Shown in pieces: positions 12,306 to 24,649 of a DNA stretch of 64,000 bases. The DNA is taken from assembly GCA_963966185.1 (NCBI GenBank), contig CAWZYM010000214.1, positions 153,501 through 217,500 on the forward strand, read 5' to 3'. A model generated the notes under the pieces. That model saw only the letters and a program-made list of their open reading frames with translations, did not search any database and was not told where the DNA came from. How positions within the stretch are numbered: position 1 is the stretch's first letter; every line of letters starts with the position of its first letter. Made by a program: the position numbers and the translations under genes. Origin of the DNA: Rhabditoides inermis. Its lineage: Eukaryota > Nematoda > Chromadorea > Rhabditida > Rhabditidae.

Positions 12306-14617
12306 CTCTCAACTACATTCAATTATATTTACCACATATATATGTGCGATATGAGTAATTGTGCAAAATGCAGAATTCCGGGTGTATGATACTATCAAAA
12401 CGTCTCTCCTCCTCCCCTCCCCCCATACCTGCATGACGCTGACCGGGCGGGGCTGTGGCTTCTTCTGTGCCATAATGGGTGGGGGGTCGTTCCAGCCGCT
12501 CCCTCCGAGGGTGGGTGTCTGTGGGGGCAGGTGCTGTAAGGTGCGGTCATTCTCTTCGAAACACTCCCGAATGCCTGCGAAACACTTCGGAATTGCCTTG
12601 CAAATCGGCCTTAGAACACTCCCGAATTGCCTTCGGCATACTACCGAACACTCCCGAACACTTCGAAATGCATTGCGATCCCTTCGAAACACTTCGGAAT
12701 CGATTCCGAAGAGACTGATGGCACCTGTAGGGACGCTGCGCTGCTCGCCGCCGAACCCGGCCGGAGAGGCTGCTGCTGCGGCGGCAACGGTTGCTGCGAC
12801 ATCGATGGAGACGGCTGCAAAGGGATAAAGAAATGACAAAGACAACCAAGAAATCTGTACTTTTCCAATTTGCAACCTGCAAGTTACGATCATATGTATA
12901 TGTTTGCGATGTTGCGACATCGACGCAGACGGCTACAAAATGTTTAATCACACGATAATGAAAGTACATAATTGTAAATGCTACGAGCTACGTGAAAGTA
13001 GACAAAGATAATCAAGAAATGTGTAGTTTCCCAATTGGCGCAAAACCCGACAAACTACGACCAACTGAGCTCATGATGAGCAATTTCGTTTTGAACGTGA
13101 CATCATGTTTGCGATTCCGAAGAAAACGTATTTTTGTGCACTCACCTGGTATCCCTGATAACCTCCTCCTCCTCCCGAATACCCGTTCATCGAAGTCGGC
13201 GACGGCTGCTGTTGCTGCGGCTGCATCATGGGCGGAGCCATAGGAGGCGGAGCCATCACGGGAGGGGGCGGAGCCATCTGTCCGCCATAGCCATACCCTC
13301 CTCCACCCATCGGAGGAGGCGCCACAGGCGGCGGTGCCATCATCGGCTGGCCGTACGACGAAGGGGGCGGGGCGAGTGGGGGCGGAGCCATCATTCCACC
13401 CGCTCCTCCTCCCATGGCGGGGTAGGAGTGGAACTGACTGGGCTGTGGGTAGGGCTGACTGCCGCCGTTCATGAAAGACGACGACGGGGGAACGGACGGG
13501 CGGCGCTGAAATGAAAAACGATACAATATATAACGTTCAAAAATATATATATATAGACGATAATTATGGTGACATATCCGTCGCTAAATCTACATATGTG
13601 AAGAACACACAAAACAATATCAATATCCTCATTTTTCTCATACGAATTCATCACATCGTTCATTTTGTATGGTCTCGGTATCAGCACTGTATTTTTGATA
13701 CGTGAAAAGTGACGGCAGTTTTTCAGCAAATAATCAATCACACACCTGCCCCTGCATACTCGCGGCGAGTGCCCTCCTCTCCGCCTCATAGGGACAGGGC
13801 GGGGCGGGGCGCTGCGTGCGCTCCCTCCCCCCGCACGCCTCCCACAGACAGTGGCGCAGGGTGGACAGCGACTGAAACGGGGAACGGGTTACAATGTAAC
13901 GTCACTCGTACAAGTACTATATGACATTTTAATGCTACTCCCTCCCGCCACACGCCTCCCACATACAGTGGCGGAGCGAGGAGGGGGACTGAAAAGGGAA
14001 GGGTGTAACGTTCAACACTCGTACAAGTACTATATATGGCACTTTATTAAGAAAATATAAAACTATATCTAATAAACATTAAACATACCTCTGCGTGCGG
14101 CTCGATATCGGCGAGCAGTCTCCACGCGGCGTCCATGCATCCCTCGTCCCGCAGGCGGGCACACCACGAGAGCAGGAGGGACTCCAACAGCGGGCCCTGC
14201 AAGTGTCAAGGCATGTTTATAGTCGCGCTTTTTCAGCTTCAAAGCGCAATCGATACATATCTTAGAACGTTGCGTTACTGCGCGGCAAAGCTGTAGTATA
14301 AACAGGTCTTAAAAGATGCATAGCGCACCTCAACAGTGACTAGAATACGACCGACTTCATTCACATTCAGTAGACAGGGTTGTAAAAAAGTGTTCAGCGA
14401 AAAAAAAAATAGGCAACTCCACTACGATACGCATTGTTTCACTCGATGGCATATAATTCTGACATCATGTGAATGGGGAAAAGATCGAAAAAAACAGAAC
14501 ACCGGTAAATAGCTTTCCCCACCGTGCCGTGCTGTTTGTGCTTCTTGTCGGCTTTGCAAGAGGCGCGCAGAATCACAGCCTGCTCGACACGCTCCTCTGA
14601 AGCACATCATGGTAATC

Positions 14618-14663
<46 letters not shown>

Positions 14664-17600
14664 CAGAGATGTCCCACCTATGGGCAGACTGTCATTGCTG
14701 GCCAGTAGCTGTTCCACATCCCCGAGTAGAATCGCCGGAATGCACGGCAAAAGATCGGACGGGTCTGAAACCAGAAACCATTCATGCTTCCTTCATGCAA
14801 TATGTGTCATGATGTTTTTAACACACCACTTTTTTGGTCATTTTGTAATCTCAACATATTGAACCAAAGTTTCAGGAAACCACTAACATGAACGCATCGC
14901 AACATCATATCAATGGGAATGTGTCGATAGGCGATAATCAATAATCAATAAATCAATAATCCCAATCCTTACGCACCTTCCCTCGTCCACCTGTCTGCCA
15001 GGTGTCGCAGGCGCGCGGACAGCGCACTCGCGCCGTGCTGAGACAGCATCAACTGAAACAGGTAGGAGTCACATACATAGTCACCACACATGAAATGCAA
15101 CCGCAACCAAGTCAGCTTCACAAAGTACACATATTCTCCTTGCACAGAATGTTGCAATGGATTCGCACCGTTTTTAGCATTTACAAAACAAATATATTTA
15201 GACTTGCAATAACGACTATTCACAGAAAATGTGAACCGCAATACATTACGCTTCATAAAAACAAAAAAAGTTTCATTATACTGTGTGACACACCGCTGTG
15301 ATAACAAACCACCCACCAGTGCGAGCTGCCTCTTCCACTCGCTCCTCGGCCACTCTGCTCCTCCTCCTCCTTCTCCTCCTCCCTCTCCCTCTCCACTCAG
15401 GTGGTGCGCGCCATCCAGCGACGCCGTCAAAACGAGACGGGTCGAGGAGATCATGTCCTCTGCAATGCCACACTATCGTTTGCTATCGACCTAAATGTAC
15501 TGGCTCCGGTTCACGGTATAAATCTCGCATAAATTCTATACTCGGAAAAACTCAGTGAACCCTATTGTTCTATACGATCAAACAATTCATAAACCGCCAC
15601 CCACTCTCGGTCATGTACTTGTCGACCAGCCACTTGGTCCACTTCTCGTCGTGGCTGCAGAACACAAAGGCGCCCGCCCAGTCGCCGCGAGACAGCAGAT
15701 CCTCTCAAACAAGTTACAATATATTTTATCAAAATCAAAAAAAAAGTTTTATCCAGGTACCCAGGATCTCTATACGCAACCGAATCGATTGGTTCGCGAA
15801 GTTATGTTTTGCGCAGTAATAATGTTTTCTACATACTTATGTAATATACATATTTAGAAAAAAACCTATATGAATTATCTCACTCACCCACAACCGTGAT
15901 ATAGTCGCGCCTGATAAACGAGTCGAGCGCGCTCCAGCCGGCAGCGTCTGTGACACACACATGACACATCTCTCTCTCTCTCCTCTCTCTCTATCAGTTC
16001 AGTCTCTCTCTCTCTCTCTCTCCATCTCCTCTATCTTTCCCTCCCCCTCATCCTCATCCTCTCTCCCTCTCTCTTCTCTCTCCCCCTCTCCCTCCCTCAC
16101 CCTTCCAATCTCTCTCCCCCCCCTCTCTCTCTATCTCTCCCCCCCTCCCTCCCCCCCCCCCTCCACCCACCGACTCTGTCCCACTCGACCGCCGGCCACT
16201 CTGCCATGTCCAGCTCGTCCTCCTCCGACGAGACTGTGCTGTGCGCAGACGGGGAAGTCACCTGAAAGACAACAGTAAATACAAAAATTTAGACCATAAT
16301 AATATTTGCGCTGGGAAACGTCAGCCCTCACCCATTCCTCGCAAGGTCACTTCCGATCAAGCAACAGTGTCAGTGAGTGAATCCCCTCCTACATAACCCT
16401 CGCTCCCAACCCTCTCTCCCCCCACCCACCCTGTGCTGCCCGCCCCTCGCCCCGCCCATGCTACTCGTCGTGTTGTTGGTAGTCGTCGACGACGACGTCG
16501 CGTACGAAGACGTCAACGTGTTGTGCACCTCGGAATCTGAACGGGACATCTCTCTCTCTTCTTCTCCCCCTCCCCCTCCTCTCTCTCCTCTCTCCAGCAA
16601 GTAGGAAAAAGTGCGCATGGTAGAACTGCAATGCGTAGCTACCTCCTGCCTACTGCATCTTCCTGCTACATCAAAACATGATTTTATCACAGTTCCTACC
16701 ATGTGCACTCCCTACCTACTATCTCTCCCTGCCTCCCCCTTCTCTCTCTCCCTCCTTCCCCCCTCCCCCTCTCCCCTCTCCCTCTCCCTCCCCTCTCCCT
16801 CCCTCCACCCACCCTCCCTGCCAGCCGATGCCCTCTCCCCCCTCTCCTCCCTCTCCGTCCCCACCGACGACTGACTGCGTGCCGATCGGGAAGTGGGCGG
16901 GGCCGACGCCGACAAGTGCACTAAAGGCATGTCGGGTAATCATATGTTTCACCGAACATGTAATACGCATAATTTTCTACGTCTATAATTTAAGAGACTT
17001 TTACAATGCGAAATAGTAAGTAGGTGAGCACAATAATATGTTTCACGGAACATGTAATACTACTCATTTCCAACTTCTACAATTCACGGTATTTTCGCAG
17101 AAATACATAATAATACGTTTCACCCAATATCTAATATACATAATTTTCTACTTGCATAATATATGGGACTTTCACGTTGTGATATGATATGCATAATAAT
17201 ATGTTTCACGTAAAAAGCAATACAAGTAATTTTCGGCATTTGCAATATGTAATACTTCTTTGGCCATGAAATTTCAAATCTAAAAACATATGCCGTAATA
17301 TACGTTTTAATACTAAATAACATAAGTTTCACGAAACATCCAAAACATACAATTTTCTGAATCAACAATTGGTTGGCGACATCTTCAGAATTCATATTGC
17401 TAACAATCACTCTCATAAATCAATTCACACTTGTAACTGTAAATCCATTATTCCCTCGCTTCACTCCCACTCACCCTCCTCTCCCCCCCCCGCTCTGTAG
17501 CATAATAATAATAATTATAATTTTTATTACCGCGTATACTATATATATGAACACAGGACAGGACAAACACATAATTAGAGTGAATACGGCATTGGAAAAT

Positions 17601-20600
17601 AAATAAACACAAAAATAGGATAAAACAGATAACACAGGTTCCCAAATGAGCACTCATCTAATTTTGGACGGAGGGAACAAATGGGGGTTATCTAGGAGGT
17701 ACGATTTCACTGTTTGATGTTTCGCAGATAAAATGATGTTGTTGGGGAGTGTGTTCCATAGTGCAAAAACCCTACTGAAAAACGTGCTGCTCTTTAAAGT
17801 TGTGTCAAAGCAAGGAATCAGGCGCCACCCATGAGAAACACGAGACCGGGAAGGTACAATGTTGAAGAGGCCAGAATACTCTAGACTAGTGCGATTAGTC
17901 ATAACCTTATGAATATACGCAATATCGTTTATTAAGCGTCGCTCTTCGAGCGTTTGGAGATCTAATAGCTGGAGGCGTTGGGGATAAGTGAGCGAGAAAA
18001 AGCCGGCACGGTGACATATTCGGCGCGTAAAATGTCTCTGTACCGACTCAATCAGATTCACCGACCCCACATCTTTAGGATTCCATAATTCTGTACAATA
18101 CTCAAGTTTGCACCGAAAATAGGTTACGTATGCAACTTTAAGAACAGTGAGATTGCGAGTACGATATACGCGCAGAAAGTCGTTTATGGAGTGAAGCGTA
18201 TTCTGAACAATGTTGGAATAGTGATCGTCAAAGACAAGAGAACTGCTGATAGAGACGCCTAAATCCCTGACAGTATCGGCAGGGGCGAGAGTTGTGCCGT
18301 GTGCGGAATACTCATGCCTGGGATTACGACGTCCTATATGCAGTATCTGTGTTTTCTGAGTAGATATTTGTAAACCCCACTGAAGGGACCACCATGCGAC
18401 TAAATCAATTGCCACTTGAAATTTATGCTGGGCGGAAGGATCATTCGCATCAAATGCAAAGGAAATTTTCAAATCATCGGCGTAAAGCGCACACTTAACA
18501 TAGTCGGGAAGATTGGAGATGATATCATTAATATATACATTGAACAGTATGGGACCTAGGCAAGACCCCTGTGGTACACCACAGTTGACAAGCCGTGGAG
18601 AGGAAAGCTCATCACCGACCATTACTTGTTGGCGACGGTCGGTCAAGAAACTTCTAATCCATCCCAATACGTTACCGCGAATTCCCAGCGAATGCAACTT
18701 TTTGTATAGCAAGTTGTGATTAATAGTATCGAATGCCTTCTTGAAATCAAAGTATATACAATCGATAACCATTCCATTAGATAGGTGTTTCAACCAGTGA
18801 CTATGACACTCAATAAGTTGAGCGTTTGTAGATCTATTCTTGCGAAAGCCAAATTGCCTAGGTGTGAGAAGCGAATTCCTCTCAAGAAACTCCGTAATTT
18901 GCTTGACGCATATGCGTTCCAGAACTTTCGCAACACTACTTATAAGGCTGATAGGCCGGTAGTTGAGTGGATCATCACGAGCCCCCTTTTTATAAAGAGG
19001 TTTTATATACGCCAGTTTCCAGATCTCAGGGACATTGCATACGGAAGTAGACATTGAATACATTTCACGAAACATCCAATTGGCAGACTCTGTATATTGC
19101 TAATCCACTCCCACACTCACCCTCGTCCCCCTCGCTCTGTAGCATCTTCAGATAGGCGCTCCTGCCTCCTCCGGCCGCGCGCGCGCCCAGCCAACGCCAC
19201 ACCTCAGACGACAGGGGCGAGAGAGACTCGGACGCACGCTCCTAAATGCGAAAATCATTCATAGACCACGGCTCGGATAGTTGTATAGCGCCTCATAGAG
19301 AGAGAAATAGAGAGAAAGAAATCTGAAGAGAAATTTCTTTCTCATAGAGAGAGAAGCGCCTCATAGAAATAGAGAGAACAGCGGGCGCGCCGCAAGTCCG
19401 TCAGACATACAGTGCAGTGATAGTGTTCTAGTTTCAAATACGGAACATAGCGGACGCTCCTGCATTAGTACAGTAGACATATATAGTATACATTGTTCGA
19501 ATATGTTATTCTTCTTCTTTTCCCCGCGGTGTGCGGTCGGGTCCTCATTTTGCCCGCCGCCGCCGAATGATCGGTCATCGACAAGAATCCTTCCCGAGTA
19601 ACCAGTGAGGCGGCGGGAAGTACCCTCATGTGGAAGCAGCTATGGCGCGAGGAGATACTAACTGGCATGGAGCAAAGGAAACCCCGGAGCTCTTCACGTC
19701 AAGAATGGTACTCTAATGGTCCAGGAATGATTATCGGTCAAGTATCGTCTTCCCACCACTAACCTTGTCAGCCTACCTGTCTTTCCCCGGCGTTAGCCTA
19801 TTATGTATCTAGCATCTTAGGCACTACTGTATGCTTCATATCATTATGATTGTGTTGTCATATTCAGATATAACGATTCCGGATAAACGATTGATTGATT
19901 GATTGATTGAATATGTTGGCTTGGTACTACAAAATATTCTCAAAACCCACTGTAATCTGATCATTATAGTCATGAACCAATTCAGTAATGTATCAATCTG
20001 CACCGCCACTCCGCCACCAAACCTACATGAAATAAGACAGTTAAAATACGCATACAAAAGACACGTATCCAGCATATATCGCGTCAATATGATCTTACTA
20101 TCTACAGTGTCCTTCCCTAATCACCTCTACCTCCTCCCTCTCTCTGTCCCTCCCTCTCTCTCCCTCCCTCTCTCTCCCCTCCCTCCCTCTCCCCCCCCCG
20201 TCCCTCCCTCCCCCCTCTCTCTCTCTCTCCCTCTCTCCCCTCCCTCTCCCCCCCCCTACCTGACACATCTCCTCCAGCTGTCCTCCATCGCACGCGTTCT
20301 GCAGTCGCATCGCGCGCTCGTACACACACTGAGAGCCCAGAACCTGGAATGCAAATGAAATACTGCTTAATTTAAATTATACAATTTTACTTTTTACATT
20401 TATATTATTTTAGTTCATAATTTCTGGGCTCATTTGAAACGGAATACTTTCAAAGCAGAACCTGTTTTTTTCACTCTACTACAAGCTCGAACAATGCATG
20501 TCTAGCTTTATATACAAAGCAAATGCTATTTTTCTCCAATCCAGAAGTCACCCAATCCACGACTATACTGTAATCATCTTCCGTTATGCTATCAAGATAT

Positions 20601-21060
20601 TGTCCCTACTGTATGCTTCACTTCATCCATGTCCAGCAGCTCAGCAACGATTCCAAGTAAATCTTTCACTCTCACCTCTTGGTTATTTATCAGGAAAATT
20701 ATGTAACACTAACACTTCTATTTCCTTCCAATACGAACTTGAACAATGATGTCTTGAAATAGAAACTAGACATGCAAAAAATCAGAAAAAAAACTGACCC
20801 TCCTGATCTCCACTCTGTACTGCATCTGTCCGTTCTCGTCCCTTTCTGCCAAGTGAACCGCCTGTCGACCGCCCATCGAGAACGAACAACCTGCAAGCAA
20901 TCGATAAACCGATAATTCTGCAGCAATTAATGAATCGATAATCAATCTCGTCAATCAATCAAATCAATCGCCCTAACCCACCGACTGGCGCGGCGGCTTC
21001 CCATTTGGGCACAGTGTAGAGATCGACCAGCAACTCGGCATCGGCCTGAATCGAACCATC

Positions 21061-21103
<43 letters not shown>

Positions 21104-24100
21104 CCTCCCTGCTCCCTCTCCCTCTGCCCCTCTCACCTCCTCCTTCTGTCCAATGGGCTGTAGACTGGTGAGCTGAATGGGCTGTTGGTGGTACTGTATG
21201 GCGACGAGATGGGGCCGTCCGGGCGACCAGCGCGCCACCCGCACGCGGTCAGTCGACGACACGCCGCAGCGACCCATCTGGCAAATGGAAATTACTCTAT
21301 AATTTTATTATTACAATTACTTATAGATTACTTATAGCAATTACTTATAGCAATTACTCTCGACGTTTTCCTACACGTTGTTGGAATCAGATGAATCAGA
21401 CGCAGCGACCCATCTAAGAAACACACGATTCGAGTCTTCGTGTCTGGGTCTCTACATTCCACATACTCTCTAGCACTCTAGCTCTAGCACCCCCAAAACT
21501 CTAATGATGATCCGTAACATACAGCAGTGGCCCATCTGCGAATGGGAACACTGAAAACAGCACTATCAAACTACCATAAATACCCATTCTTGTCTGTCTC
21601 TTTCCATTTCACGTGCTCTCTAGCATCTAGCACAATCGATATACGTTTCATTTCTCTATAACATCACCCGCAATATACTCGTGGCAATGACGTTTCGATT
21701 CCATATTCAACATTTAAACCCCTTATGCCCTCCATACTATTGAACAGCGCCACCAAAAATACGCTTCTCATTTGCTATCACATCTTTTCTGTCAATATTC
21801 GGATAATAATCGCTTGTAACGAAGTTCAAATCAATACTGTTCGGATAACGATGGTTTCGCAAGCAGATATTCAACTACCGTATATTTTCGATCCCTTACC
21901 GTAAACCCTCTACCGTATATCCAACCCCCACCCCCTTACCATTTGGCTCGTCTCCGGATCGGTCAGCAGAATCTGCCCGTCGTGCGAGGCTGAGAGAAGC
22001 AGACGCGGGTCGGCAGTCGACCTGCAGAAGGGGAAGTCAATCAATCAATAAATCAATCAATAAATCAATCATCCAGAATCGCTATATCCTGTCTACAAAT
22101 TCGGAATGTAAACAGTAAAGAAACAAACTGCTCACCAGTCAAGAGAGGTGATGCCTCGCTGGTGGATACGCAAATCGCCGACCGGTGCAGAGGGATACCT
22201 AAAGTATACGGTAAACGGTGAACTCAAAACATACAGACACACACACACGATTATATTCGCTCCTCGCCGCCTGTACTCTATTCAGGGAGGTTCTAAGCTG
22301 AAGAGAGTTAGCCAGAAAGGGGTGAGGGTGGGTAAAGTTTTGCACAAAACGCATCTTAGAACCTCCCTCAAAATAGGGAAAAGACGAGTGCGAGGAGTGC
22401 GAATAACAACCAGAGAGGAGAAGAGCTCACTACTCTCAAATTCACAACCATGAGGTATGTACAGGAGACACTCTGGCACCGCCACCTGGCAACAAGGGGA
22501 CTACGCGCAACTTCTCTCTCTCTCTCTCTCTCTCTCCCTCTCCCTCTCTCCATCCCTCCCTCTCCCTCCTTCCAAACCCCTCTCCCACATGACTCACCGT
22601 CGCAATCTTGCCATCTAACCCGCTGCGCAAAAACAAATCGCTGCGAGGGTCTATTCTTTATTTCTTTCCACTTATCCTTTCCTCTTCCACTTTCCCACGA
22701 AGTACACAAAAGAGAAGGCGCGCCGAATATAAAGATACGAGCAAATTAGAATTCACCAACTCATTCAAAGCAAAGTTACGTTACATGGTTGCATTGCGAC
22801 AAAAATGAGAACCCATCAATCAATAGATCGGAATCCACCATCTCACAGCACACACAAAACATACAGTCGCCCTCGGGGTATTCGCTATTAGCATAGAAGT
22901 TCAGAAGGAAAAGACAGTCAGTACCAGAGGTCCCACTTGTACAATTCGGAGTCATCATCAGTGATGAGACACAGAGCACAGAGGGTTACATAGCAATAAA
23001 CTCGTACCTAAGGTCCCATTAGTAACACACAGGATAACACAGCAATCATCAAACGGCCATCTCATACTCATACCTCAGATCCCACTTGTAAATTCACAAA
23101 CAACACAAAACACCCCTCGCGGTAGATTGGAACGAAAAAGGACAAGGTCGTACCTGAGGTCCCACTGATAACACACAGGCTTACACAGCACATACCTCAG
23201 ATCTCACTACCCCCCCCCCCCCTCACAGATCCCACAGATCACTCCCACCTCAGATCCCACTTGTACAGCAGGGGGAGGGCGTCCGATTGGCTGGCGGTGA
23301 GAAGGAGGGTACCCTGCAGGGGAGACCACGCCAGATCCTGCCAGTCAACGCCGCCGCCAATCTGAAAAGAGGAATCGATTAATCAATCGATACATCAAAC
23401 TACAAACGGTACATCAAATGTACAACTCAGCCGCCAATCTGAAAGAGTAATCAATCGATAAAGCAATCGATAGGGAAATACTGCCGCCAATCTGCAAGCG
23501 AGCCATCAAATGATTTATGATTAATTAATTAATCGATAAATCTAATGTACAACACCACCGACAACGCCAATCTGCAAGTCAGATATCGATCGAAGAATCA
23601 CATGTACATAAACCAAATCAGCCATCTATTACGCCTCTCGTAACCACTACTGGTAGGGACACAATGGAAATCCCTTGTATGCTCTGGGTACGAATAAGAG
23701 AATAGAATGACGAACAAAACAGAGCCTGGGGGAAATAAGGAGCAGCAACAGATACACATGCTTCGAGTAAACAACGAGAAGTCAAATGCGAACAAGAATC
23801 ACGCCGCCCGCATAACTATACGTCTCTCAAAGGCGGCAATTAGAGACGAGGAGGCGATACGGGGATTGAAGAAAGAAAACGAAAGGAGACGAGAGGAGAT
23901 GGAGAAGAGAAAGCCCAGCGGGGCCAACTCCATAATATGCCGCATTTTTCCGTCTCTCTCTCTCCCTCCCTCTCTCCTCTTCCATTCCGAGACGTGCACT
24001 TTGCCACGCGGAGTGAGTGAGCAACATCACTGCTCGCCACTCTGACGGATGGAGAAGAGGATGAGGAATATCTACATATCCATACAGCAATGCTCCGCCC

Positions 24101-24612
24101 CCCGGACGTGGGCAGACAGGAAATTGTTCGAGTCGACAGCGCGTGAGCGCGTGAGCATCAACTCCCCCCCCCCCCCTTTCCTCTTCCCGCCAACCGCTCA
24201 TCCAAAATAGACTTCTCCTACGCATCTATAGAATATCAATCATTGCATCTCTACGGAAAAGCGCAATTACGTGTCTCACTCACAGAACGCTCAAGTCGAT
24301 ACGATATAGCAACAAATATTTTCAGTTTCACCAAATTAATAACGTCGTAACCAACACGTGGACACAATTTACAGGTGAAAAAAGCGCAGCATGCTCAACG
24401 TGACTAACCAGCAAATGCTCGCGTCTCTGAGAACTGAAAACACACGAGGAAAAGTAATGGGCGACGAGCGACGAAGGTGGCATGACGTCACTCTAGCCTC
24501 GTCACCATTGCACGTCAGTGATGTGTGCGCTTGCCAATTGGTGTTTCAATTCAGAAACCCTCGCACACTTTTACATTGACGTGAAACGGTAATCTAATTG
24601 AGAACTGCGATC

Positions 24613-24649
<37 letters not shown>

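Noticed and set aside
19058..19075. Start of the CR1-like LINE ORF at the first Met (MFREMY)
   Set aside because: These codons match duplicated flanking DNA (TTTCGTGAAA), so the element is 5'-truncated and the Met is fortuitous.
22921..23582. CRISPR-like regularly spaced repeats
   Set aside because: The genome is eukaryotic, spacing is irregular, and the repeated units are copies of an exon's splice junctions.
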